Origin: Pyrrhoderma lamaoense
Lineage: Eukaryota; Basidiomycota; Agaricomycetes; Hymenochaetales; Hymenochaetaceae
Direction: 5' to 3'
Length of the DNA: 64,000 bases
NCBI GenBank assembly: GCA_002794735.1
Contig: NBAZ01000005.1
Span: forward strand, 1,178,001-1,242,000
The notes below the pieces were generated by a model that did not search any database, was not told where the DNA came from, and saw only the letters and a list, made by a program, of their open reading frames with translations. Positions 10,667-21,300 of the stretch are shown piece after piece. Position 1 is the first letter of the stretch. Each line of letters begins with the position of its first letter. A program made the position numbers and the translations under genes.

Positions 10667-12985
10667 ATGAGCGATGCATCAACCGCAAGTCGGCGACGGT
10701 CAAGAGATAGTCAGGCTCACTCCTCTCCTGCTCAGAAACAAGATATCCCAAGCCGTAAATCATCTAATACGACTGTATCAAGCCGCCGAGGGAGTAATTC
10801 GTCAGCGGTGACAGTAAGCAAGTACCTTTCACATAGCGTATACTGTTTTTTATACTAATATCATCATAGGTGACCGTAGAAGTATGAACTCGACAAATAT
10901 CGTTCGGCCCCGACCTTCTACTGCTATTGCGAAGGACTTTAGTAAAGAAATTGATTTCAAGTTCATGAACAACTGGGCCATCGATCTTGTTCCTATAGAT
11001 TCAAAAACCAACCTTCCAGTGGTACCTTTGCGGCAACCAACAAAGATCAAGAGAAGGAGAACAGGAACTATTTCTTCGCGCTTTAGTAGAAATTCTGCAG
11101 GGACAGGGAAGGAAATTAGTGTTCATCGCCCTTCACGCGTCGAAACCGACCGATCATACTCATTCCAGCGTCACTCAGGTATATCCGTACTGCCTGTTAC
11201 AAATAGACACGAAGCCACACCTAGAGACAGATCTCCGTCCCGTCACTCAAGACAGGATGATTCGCAGCTTTCTGTTTTTTCGACGCCGAATTTATCACCA
11301 CGACAATCATTGGCATCGGTCGCTCCATCACTTGCTAGTACCTCCATAATAGTTTCTGATGAATCAACCCACGGGTGGAGAAAAGGGCTATCTCATGCTA
11401 AGTTCATGAAAAGGATCAATGAGAAGAAGAAGAAACCCGGTCCAGAAGAAACATCCGAGTTAGACCGGATCAAGGAGGTGAGCTACTCGGGGAATTTATT
11501 GACTATGGGGCTTATAACTCTCTCCTAGAGAATCATGGCCAATATTAAAGTTTTTCTATTGTATACCAAAGATGCAGTATATGATGGCATCAATGCTTCT
11601 TTACTACCGGCAAGATTAGGTGGAGTAACTGGTATCACAGTTGCTGCAGTTCTGGGAAGCCTCATAGGCATTTGGGATGCCTTACAGCTTGTATATGTAT
11701 GTGCTTTTATCATATAGCCATATCAAAGTTTATGAAAGAATGATAATTTCCTAGGATAATAAGAAGATGTGCGAAGGTCTTGTAAATTCATGCGCAATCA
11801 AAACTGCTGATCTCCTTAATGTGACCAAGATGGCCATTATAGACGATGATGCACTGTTTAATAGCTTAGCTCCTGCAGTTAATGTTTTAACTGAGTATGT
11901 CCCCCTTTCCTTCCAAATTTATTTCCCCATTCTTTTTTTTTCGAAAGCATGGTCTGATGATATAACAAACAGAAGATTCCGTGGTGTACAAGAATTCCTA
12001 ATAGCCCAGGGAAATAGGAAGTTCATGGCCCGATATCTAAAACGTAGAAGGATCGAAAAGACACTAAATAACCAAGGCGCAAAACTTGATAAGGAGATAA
12101 GAGGTTTCTTTGTAAGTTATACTTCAGAACAACGGTTACTTTATCTATTTCATACCCCTTTGCTGACTCAGTTTCTATCGCTGTCCCCCCGTACTCACCC
12201 CCCTCCCAATGATTTTCTCCCCAAAGGATACCGTCTCGATGATGACTTACGGAAAGTTGGGAAAGCTTAGTAAGACTACTGAAACTCAGTTGAATGCTCT
12301 TAAAGAGCAGATGAAAGCTAGCCTTAAAACACAAGGAACAATAGCGCAAGCCGTGAAGGAGGTCAAAAGTTTGCAATACGAGCTATTGAAGTTACACAAA
12401 AAATCAATCCTTGACATTAGCTCAGAACGTGAAGGAAGCATACGATCCGAGAAAAGTCTAGTAAGTGAATCAGAAGCGAGAGAGTCTAAGACAAAAGAAC
12501 TTTTAGACGAATGTATAAAACCAAAGACATCGGCGGATAGTCTTTCATCTAGTGCGGTGGACCAAGAGTTCAAACAAATCATGAAATCTCTCAAAGAACA
12601 AGAAGAGGAGGTTCAGACTAAGGAACGAGAACTCATGCAATGTAAATTATATGCAAGCTCTCATAGAGAAATCATCGAGAGACAAAAAAGGTTGAGAACT
12701 GAGGACGTACTCGACGTTCTAGAGATTGAAAGAGACAGTTCTGTGATAGCTCGATATATATCCAAGGTCGAGACTAACAATCGTAGAGATATAAGAGATC
12801 TTGAAGATGCACGGAGAGGAGAAGATGATCGTAGTAGGCCCCTTCAAAAGAACAGTTCAAAAGCATTGCGCGACATAGAAATAAAATACTTAGAGGCTCA
12901 AATCGAATTTAATAACCAGATTCTTCGCAGCTTGAACAAGATTATGGGTAAATTGCCTGCCGTTCAAGAGAGCCCCGGGTCATGA
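10667..12985 (+). CDS. Helical-bundle (MLKL N-terminal-like) domain protein with C-terminal coiled coil
   Basis: Proposed exons are 10667-10821, 10880-11477, 11529-11696, 11755-11894, 11973-12111 and 12227-12985, giving 652 residues with consistent phases. Residues 1-250 are Ser/Arg-rich and probably disordered. Residues ~250-410 form the helical region: GGVTGITVAAVLGSLIGIWD, then NKKMCEGLVNSCAIK, then KFMARYLKRRRIEKTLNNQG. This matches the layout of fungal adaptor domains related to the MLKL four-helix bundle. From ~410 to the end there is a long charged coiled coil (TETQLNALKEQM, QEEEVQTKERELMQCK, SLNKIMGKL). It is paralogous to 641-2106: same helical order, three shared intron positions and phases, and a 139-nt exon in both. 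A role as a signalling or scaffold protein is inference only. No catalytic domain is visible. Confidence 0.65.
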
Positions 12986-12993
12986 TGTACATA
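12986..12993 (+). promoter_or_regulatory. PUF-like element (TGTACATA) directly after the stop codon
   Basis: The 8-mer TGTACATA fits the consensus UGUANAUA bound by Pumilio/Puf proteins in 3' UTRs. It begins at the base after the TGA of the helical-bundle gene, inside the longer self-complementary string TGTACATATACATGTG. Function is inferred from the motif alone, and short motifs occur by chance. Confidence 0.25.
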
Positions 12994-14637
12994 TACATGT
13001 GTAAGGCATACTAAAGGAAGGGACAGGAAACGTGAAGAAAAGAAAGGAGAGGGAAACAAAGGAGTTTTTATACACCCAAAAAGCGTACCCAGTCTATCAA
13101 AATCATATAGCATTCTCATTTCGCATAGATGTCTAGTAATAGCATGTAAAAGCATATGTCGGCTGTTCTCTCATTTCCATTATCACTCATAGATTTCAAT
13201 CATTAACTATCATTTTCTATTTACTATCATTAATATCCGGCTAAAGAAGTATAGTTAGTATAGAAAATCAACTGCTGAAGTAACATAGTAAAAAAAGGGA
13301 AAAAGTAGGATATCTAACAGCTTTTGTAGGGATATAACTCATATATGTTGTCGAGTGGACGGTTATTCCAATCCATATTACCCATATGACATACGCACTG
13401 ATGCAATGACTTGTTGACTCATGAATTGATCGATTCTATAAAGGAAAAAGAGAGGTAAATAGTGGATAAAGAAAGAAAGGGAGGGAAATCTGAAAAATGG
13501 AAATAATGAGGATATGGAGATGTATGAGCATGTTATGTTATACAATAAAAACTTCAAAGAAGAGGTGGGAGGACGAAGTCTAAGAAAGATGAGAGGGTCA
13601 AAAAAGGAAAGGGGAACTAAGAAACATGTTTTCTTTTGATGAAATAGATAGACTGAGTGAGGTTGGGAGAGTGCTTGGCTATAGTGATGGTATTATAGAT
13701 AAGAAAGAAGAGAGAGAAGAGAAGAGGGAGGAAGGGGGAGTTTCAAAGAAGAGAGAGGAAAAAGGCAAGAATATACATTTTTAGACCGTTACCATCACTA
13801 GTCAAATACGTATAAGAATATATACAAATCTATTAAAAGGAAAGAGGTAGCATAAAAATACGAACTATACTACCGAGGACACAAGAAATAAAACAAAGTT
13901 AAAACAAAACACTGCATTGCGCAATAGCAACAATTTCAGTATCAGTATCATCTCTATTTCTCGTAGCCTCCTTTAGTTTATATCTCTTTCTACATAAATT
14001 TCTTTTCGTCCTTATTTGCTTCGTGTCTTTAATCCTGGAATCTGTTGCCACGTAGTGACGACTATTGGTAAGGTGGGTAAGATGTGTGTGGGAGAAGAGA
14101 GATCCCAAAATTATCTATCGTCTATCACATAAAAGAAAAAAAGGGAGAGGATGGAAGGGGGAAATTGGAAAGAAAGGAAAGAAAAAATAAGAGAAGAAAA
14201 TAATTGGAGAGGGGAATAAATAAGAGGATAAGAGTAAGAGTTATGAGAATTGTGGAGGTAAGGGATGGTACTGGTCGTAGGAAGAGAGTAAGAAAATTGA
14301 AGGAGGGATAAGGACGAGATGAGATGAAGGGGTAAAACCCACTCTTAGGGAGTAACTCGAGCCTTATTGAGAAACATATATGAAAGAAAGAGGGGGTAGA
14401 GAGGAGTATATAGCCATTCTAGCTATTATAACTGTTATGAAGAATGAGAAGACGAGAAAGGAAGAAAGAAAAGAAAAGAAAGAAAAACAAGACAGAAAAA
14501 AAGTCCCTTGAGACTGAAGAGCCTCAACAAATCCGCCTTTTTCTGAAAAAAAAAACTTTCCTCTCCGCATCAAAGAAATCCTCCTATAGTCTATAAAATC
14601 ATCGTTTTCAAGCAACTTTCAAAAGTACAACAATTCC
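12994..14637. other. Convergent intergenic region, purine-rich on the + strand
   Basis: About 1.6 kb between the stops of the helical-bundle gene (+) and the kinase gene (-). It holds both 3' UTRs. Long GA-rich runs stand out (about 13440-13790 and 14130-14520), which are CT-rich on the kinase's coding strand. No coding exon, repeat family or RNA gene was recognised. Confidence 0.5.
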
Positions 14638-17600
14638 TCAATCCTCACTTACACCGTCTACTCCACCGCCTCCAGGAGAGACAGCGATCAAAGGCCTCGA
14701 GCGCGAGCTAGACCGAGCAATCTCGGAAGGTCTCCGTCTTCTCACTTCAAGCCTAGGAACTTCTTCACTCCCAGAACTGCTATCTTCACTGCCACTGCCA
14801 CCCTCACCCTCATTTTCACCCTCAGATTCGTTATCCGCGTCGTCACCAAATAGGCGCCCTTGACCTCCCTCTCCATGTCTATGCCCTTGTCCGTGTCTAT
14901 GTGAATGCCCATGTTCGTGTGTGCGTGCTTGTCCTTGCTGACCTGCCACCCGCCCCCTTTCAGCATCCAGAGCAGCGAGAGTCTCCGACGGCCCACACCT
15001 CACATTAAATAGCATATCCTCTGGATCCTCATCACCTCCCTCCACCCCACCTCTATCCCCTATCACCTCTCCACTTCGCTGCCTCTCGTCCTCATCAGGT
15101 ACTTCAGCATCAACCGAAAAGCTCATAGACCCCTGTCCATACACCCGTTCTCCAGACCGAGTCGACATCGAAGAAGGTACCCTCTGTTCACCCTCACTAT
15201 TCTCATCTAACCCAAGACCAAACCTAGGAACAGGTGCAAATCTAGGTTCGCCCGAGCTTATCGTGTCCAGCATCTCTCCTCTATTTCCACCACCACCACG
15301 CCCACTTCTGCCAGTACCGATATCAACACCACTGAGTCCGTCAGTAATTCGGTCGACTGCACTAAGAGGCGTTTGCGCGAGCGGGCTCGAGGCTGGTACT
15401 AGCTGATTATGGGGTCCAACGTTATAATACCCCGAGACACTCGCACCTCTTCTCCTACTCGTAACAGCCTCCACTGCTTGTCCTTGTCCTTGCAACTGTA
15501 CTTGAGCCTGAGTTTGAATGGGTGCCAGCTGTCCTGCAGCCGCAGCAACAGCCGCAGCGTTCAACGAGAATCCGTCAGGCTGTGGGGCACCCACAACAAC
15601 CGATACTCCCGACATACTATTCGGCGACGAGGGTCCAGAGACTGGATGTGAGAGTATCCCTCCAGCTCCAACCAACCTCATCTCATCATCGTCATCCAAC
15701 CCAACCTCGTCCCCTCCATCATAATATCCAGATCCATTACCAGGATAGTAGCCGTACCCTCCAAACCCTCCATAATCACCACCACCATATCGACCATACT
15801 GTCCATACACCCCATAATCACCAGCATACCGTCCATAAGGATAATCCCCATAGTCCGAGCACTCATAGTCATCCGCCTTTAGAAGCTCGAGTTCCCCACT
15901 TGGGTTCCCTCCAAATCCATAATCACAACCGTATTCGTCACCCCAACTCGCAGCACGCATTGCACTCGTTAACTCATCCGCGCTAGCAAGGGCAGAAGCA
16001 GCTGTACGGTTATGGTGGAGGTGTCCATGAGCAGAAGAGGAAGCGACCATGCTCATACCTCCTGCTCCTACTCCGCCTCCTATTCGACTAACTCTCATCG
16101 TTGTGGCCGTCGGAGCACTCGAACCTCCTATAGCTCCCTGAGTCCCAGCACGAGTACCCGCTCTCCTCCCCCTCCCACTTCTAACTCTTCCTAGACTCGA
16201 ACGTCCGGAACTACCAACCTCGTCAGCAGACTTCCTAGCAAGCCTCTGGGACAAACTCGTTCGAGATTCCCGTCCACCTCCACTGATTGCGAGGCAGCAG
16301 CGGAACCAGGTCCAGTAGCACCCTCATTTTCGAGTGTCCCACCACGAGAAGTACTCATAAACCGTTTCGATAACATGAGACTACTTGCACTTTCACTCAA
16401 ACCGAACTTGTGAGGTCTCCACCCAAGTATACCCGCCAACGAAGATCTGGTCCCAGTCTTATTACGCTGCCTGGTCGAGTCCGAATCTTGACCACTAGCC
16501 CCTCCAGACGCATCCCTCATCCAAAGCTCACGTACCCGATCCTGTTCCTTAGCATGTACCCTCCTCACATCCTCCTCATCAAAGATCCCATTCTCCCCAT
16601 CACTCGTGAAATCAGCCGTACTCGGACTAGTCAAGTTACTACAAGAGGCGTATCCTCCCGCACTTCCAATACCTCCACCTCCTCCACTCACTACACGTCT
16701 CCTACTCCGTGAAGCCGCGCGAGAAGACGAAGCGGTAGCTGGTCCAGCAGGCTGCGACCGAGAACTATCACGGGAGCGGGCTCGGCTACCAACGATCATA
16801 AGATCCGGGACCGTACGCCTTTTCAACCTTTTAGGGGTCTGCTCACCACCGGATCCTCCGGAGCTAGCAGCAGCGGCGACGGCACCACTACCACCGAAAC
16901 TACCACCGTGAATAGAAGACCCATGTCTAGAGATCTTACGCACCCCACGCTCAACAGCGTCTACCATCCGTCTACTCCGACTAGGCTTACGTGACAACAA
17001 ACCTTCCTGTTGAGCTAAGCGGGTCACAGGGGTCGCGGGACGTGAAAGCGAACGAGATTGTGGTGGCTCAGACTCTTCGTAGTCCCCATATTCACTTTGT
17101 CCCTTCTCACTAGCATCAATATCCGCATCTGCTCCTTCTGCGTCCGCATGTGCTATATCGGCTCTTTGTCGCCCCAGATACGAAAACCCAGTACTAGGCT
17201 GCTGTTGTAGCTGTTGATGAAGGTATCCAGACCTATGTCCACCGATCGAAGCATCACCACGTCTTCGGAAATCCGCGAGATCTCCCAAATGAGGATCTAA
17301 CGGTTCTTGTTGGCCACCTCTTCCTTGCGCAGTGCGCGGCATCGCGTTACGAATCCGAGTGAACTGCTTCGTGATACCAGCCCACCATCTGAATCTGACA
17401 GAGCTCACAGCAACCCCTTCATCAGCTCCAGTAACTGTAATTGGATCATGCCGTGCAGGTGCTGTCTCTTCGAGCCAGGCCGCAGGATTCGGAATATCGC
17501 GTGTGATCCATGGGAGGCTCTATTAATGATAGAAACAAAGCAAAGTCAATTCTCTCTGTTGATCACTTTAATAATAAGGATGAAAGAAAGGCGGAGAAGT

Positions 17601-20341
17601 AAGAGGCAATCAGCGGTATTCACTATAAGTAATAAAGCCAACCCTTGGGGTAACTTGAATGAAACAAAGCAACGTAATAGAATGGATGTGAGTACTATAA
17701 CCGGAAATTCCGGCATTTAGGAAGTTCGAGTTGGCGATTGATGCAAAGTAAGGCAGTTGCACAATCAAAGGCATGTCTCTACGCGCAAGGCAAGGCAAGA
17801 AAAAACATAGTGTACTCCGTTTATGTGTAGACCAAGGAGTAATAAAAGTTTTGAAATAACCAAGCGTGTCCCAAATGACTCCAACTCAACCCAAACCAAA
17901 GCTCTCAAAGTAAGACGAAAGACAGGAGAGGAGAAAGAGCCGTCAAAACCCAGAAAAAAAGGTCAGAAACTCACCTTGACCTCCTCAAGTGTAATCCTCT
18001 TCGTACAATCTTTTTCCAAAAGGCGCTCTAAGAGTCCGATCACTATAGCGCCCTCACTCTGAAGTGGTTCTCCTTGTTCTTTTGCCTCTACACGTGCAGC
18101 GTCCCTTCCTCCAGTAGGTACACGATCATAACCCATCTTTTCATCAACAGTGAAGTCTTCTGCATTGATCATTTGATACAATTGATATTCGTTTCCTCCG
18201 CCCCAAGGAGTTCTCCCAAAAAGTAGGCAATATAAGGTTACACCGAGGGCCCAGACATCGATGGCTTTGGTGATAGGTGGGCGAGGGGGTAGTTCAATAG
18301 AAAGATCGGATGAATCTTCCTCTTCCTCTTTCTCTTCTTCGTTAGACTCCCCTTCGTCGTTTTCTTCCATCTCTTCTTCAGAATTGTGTTCATGATCGTC
18401 TTCCTTCTCCTTAACTAACTCTCTTTCGTAAATTGCTCTGGGTTGACCGAGCTGTGGAAAAGCTTTATCTTTCCAATCAAGAAGAGCAGCAGAAGGTGAC
18501 GAAGAGGGTGGGGAAGAGCCGGATGCTTGAGGAGATGATGGGTCAAATGGTGAGACAGTCCCTCTGTGAGTCGAAGGAGGGCCGCAATCACCATCGCTAT
18601 CTTGTCCAGGCTGTTGGAATATGTCCCCTGCAGGAGCACGGTCCATATCCCCACCATCACGACCCCTGCTTTCCACAAACTCGTTTCCTTTTCCTTCCTT
18701 CAGGCGACTACTAGCTCTAGATTTCTTCTTCTTTCCCTTCGCCTTCTCCGCAGAGTCACTCCTCTTCTTCGCTCTCGCCAACAAAGACTTCTGGCGATCT
18801 TCTCCAAACTCCCATATGATTTCCGGAGCGAGAAAAGATGGGGTGCCTGCGTGACGTGATAGCCCTCCTTCTGCATCATCTAGAAGGATAGGGTCTAAGC
18901 TTTCCTTGACGAGCTCAGCAAGTACCTCGGCCTCAAGTTCAGGATCATCGTCACTATCCGGATCCACCTCAGCTCGAGCCTTGCCTTTTCCTTTCCACGT
19001 AACGCCGACACTCCGTTTTCTTGTCAACGCTCCTTGTGTCTTCTCCTGACCTGATCGCCTCTCCGCCTTCTTCCGCCTCATGATCTCGCGGAACCCAGGA
19101 CTGTGCTTGAGCACATCAATGCGTTGATTCGCGCTGAAATGGCTAACACCAAAGTCCGTGATCTTCACATTCATACGATCTTCGGTCCACAGTAGGTTGG
19201 CGGGCTTGATATCTCGGTGGATGATACCTTGGTGGTGCAGATATTCGAGTCCAAGGACTACATCGCGACAGATCCGTCTCGTCTGATCAACACGTAAACA
19301 CGGATGTCCATGCTCATCTCGCCATTTTACCTCACCACCTCCCATATACTCCATGACAAGCAAGATCTTGGAAACGAGTTTATCATTAATTACCTCAAGC
19401 AGACGCACGATCTGCCCATGTTGACACTTCTTCATGATCGCAATCTCACGAAGAATCTTCTTTTCCGCGCTCTGGAGATTGTCGACGACTTGTGGTCGTC
19501 CATCTTTGTTGAGTGTACGAGTGTTTGGAAGGCCGCTGGGTCCACGCTGACGAAGCATCTCCCATTTGGCTTCCTTCTTGTTCTTGCGTTTGCAGGTTTT
19601 GATTGCCTAATGCATGACGTAGAACAAGAAAGAATGATCCATGCGGAAGTCATGATCGGCGGAGGAATGGAGAGGAATAGAGAGGACGAGAGAGGGAAAG
19701 GGGGTAAGGAGGGAGTATGCGGTGGGTAAGAATCAGTAAAGTGACATGTGAGAAATTGAGCTAAAGTGTTAAAGTGCACGTACGACGACCCTATTGCCTC
19801 TTATCATGTCATATCCTTTATAGACCTCACCATGTTGTCCACTCCCAAGTTTGGGGCCCAATAAGTAATGATTAATGATGTTCCGCCTGTTGTCGTCCTG
19901 ACAGAGTAGACTGACTTGATCCGTCATCACCACTGTGTCTTGTTGAACAGGCGTTGGCGTCTGCCCAGGAGTCCTCGGACTATGCAGACCAGACATCTTG
20001 TGCGATGACGAATCTGTGCCGGCGAGGTTATGTGATTGAGGATAGGGTTGGTGGATCTGTCCGTAAGACTGAGAATGTGAGTGGGAGTGAGCTCTACTAA
20101 GGGACGACGATCCAGGTTGTTGTGAGACGTTTGGCAGGATCGGAGACGGGGCGACTGAAGATGAAGCGGAGGGGGCTGTTACGATAGGAGAGCGCGAGCG
20201 TTGAGTATGAAGACGAGCAGGAGCAGAAGGATGGTGTGTAGAGAGGTAAGGGGCAAACGGACTTGGACTGCGGTGTCTGTTGAGATTTAAGTCTGCTGGC
20301 GGAGTCTGCCTTGAAGACATGGCATGGACAACAGCGTCCAT
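14638..20341 (-). CDS. CaMKK/SNF1-activating-type Ser/Thr kinase with very long C-terminal tail
   Basis: One gene of four exons on the minus strand: 20341-19784, 19606-17975, 17519-16284 and 16245-14638, about 1677 residues. The kinase has a glycine loop GSGQHGEVY (~165), VAIK lysine rebuilt across the first splice (NRVV|AIK, ~189), HRDIKPAN (~315), DFG (~337), activation threonine in GTPSFLAPE, and DVWALGVTLYCLLFGRTPWGG. This best fits the CaMKK/Ssp1/Sak1 group that phosphorylates SNF1/AMPK. Two large insertions interrupt the lobe: ~100 residues between DFG and APE, and ~200 acidic residues between APE and DVWALG. After ITLEEVK an intron of 455 nt leads to SLPWITRDIPNPAAWLEE and an FRWWAGITKQF segment typical of this kinase group. 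The remaining ~900 residues are low complexity: Ser/Arg-rich, a Gly/Tyr-rich block (~15670-15880), and a His-rich block (~14880-14930). The last intron (38 or 32 nt) is unusually short. Confidence 0.8.
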
Positions 20342-21300
20342 CGGTGGGATTGGAGTAATCCTCTATGGATCGCTGAAGGAAAGCGCTGTCCCTTATCGCT
20401 GTTTGTGATATTTTTTTTAGTGTACACGCATGCAAGTGTTGGCTCTTTCTCTCAGACTTGTCAGTGCTTGTTCCGCTTGCTTTGAGCTTAAATCTCGCGT
20501 ATTAATTTCCCTCGGCTTCTTTTAGTTTAGCCAGAGAAAGAGAGGACTGTAAGCGAGAGATGAGAGTGTGTTGGGAGAAGAAGAGCTGAGTTGAAGAGGA
20601 AGGGGATGAGAAAAGGGGGGACAGAGGAAGTGGAGGGTGGAAGGAGAGATTGCAGGACGAGAAGGGTGATGCGGATTTCCAGGGGAGGGGGTCTGGTCTA
20701 GCGGTAAATACAACCATCCGTCGGACGTAAAACCATCTGTGCTCTCAATTGATTTCTCTTTTATTCACATTATTATATTTTATTCCTATTTTCTGATATC
20801 TACATTTGCATCGTTTTTCTCATTAAACTCTCGGTTAAGTAGGAGAGAAGTGTATTCGCTCGGATTCATGGGTTGGAATCATGGTGCATACAGGCACCCA
20901 AAGCACTGCGATGACGAGATACACACTGCATTCTCGAGAGCCCCAGCGTGCGGCTATTATTGGCAAATGGTTATTCATCACTTACTGAGGGAGTGAGAGT
21001 GAGGCGGTCATTGATCGTTTCTGATCCAGGATTTCTATTTCCTCTTGGCCGCGAAGGTTCATATATAAGGTAATTCTCTCTCCGTATTTGGACAGTGAAC
21101 GCCCATCAGTCAGCAAACGCACCCAATGGACGACTGGCACTGCGACCTCGAATGTCCCTTCTGTTCTGATAATACGATCCATCAAGAACATTCGTCTGCA
21201 CTCACACACACAGAGACACACAGAGACACACACAGTCCCCACATCGCTAGCTGAATATCCGTCCTGCAAATAGCACTCTCCTACAGGGTCCCGAGAACCA
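20342..21300 (-). promoter_or_regulatory. Upstream region of the CaMKK-like kinase gene
   Basis: Sequence 5' of the kinase start on the minus strand. It contains a GA-rich block on the + strand (20520-20660), and a CA-rich microsatellite-like run at about 21200-21237. No coding exon was supported; short frames here lack conserved features. Confidence 0.4.

Noticed and set aside
15409..16194. Several + strand frames opposite the kinase tail
   Set aside because: They mirror the Gly/Ser/His-rich coding strand; their His/Thr/Ser/Arg bias is expected from antisense of such sequence.
20690..20712. TGGTCTAGCGGTA string resembling a tRNA A box
   Set aside because: No matching B box (GGTTCGA) downstream and no acceptor stem could be paired.
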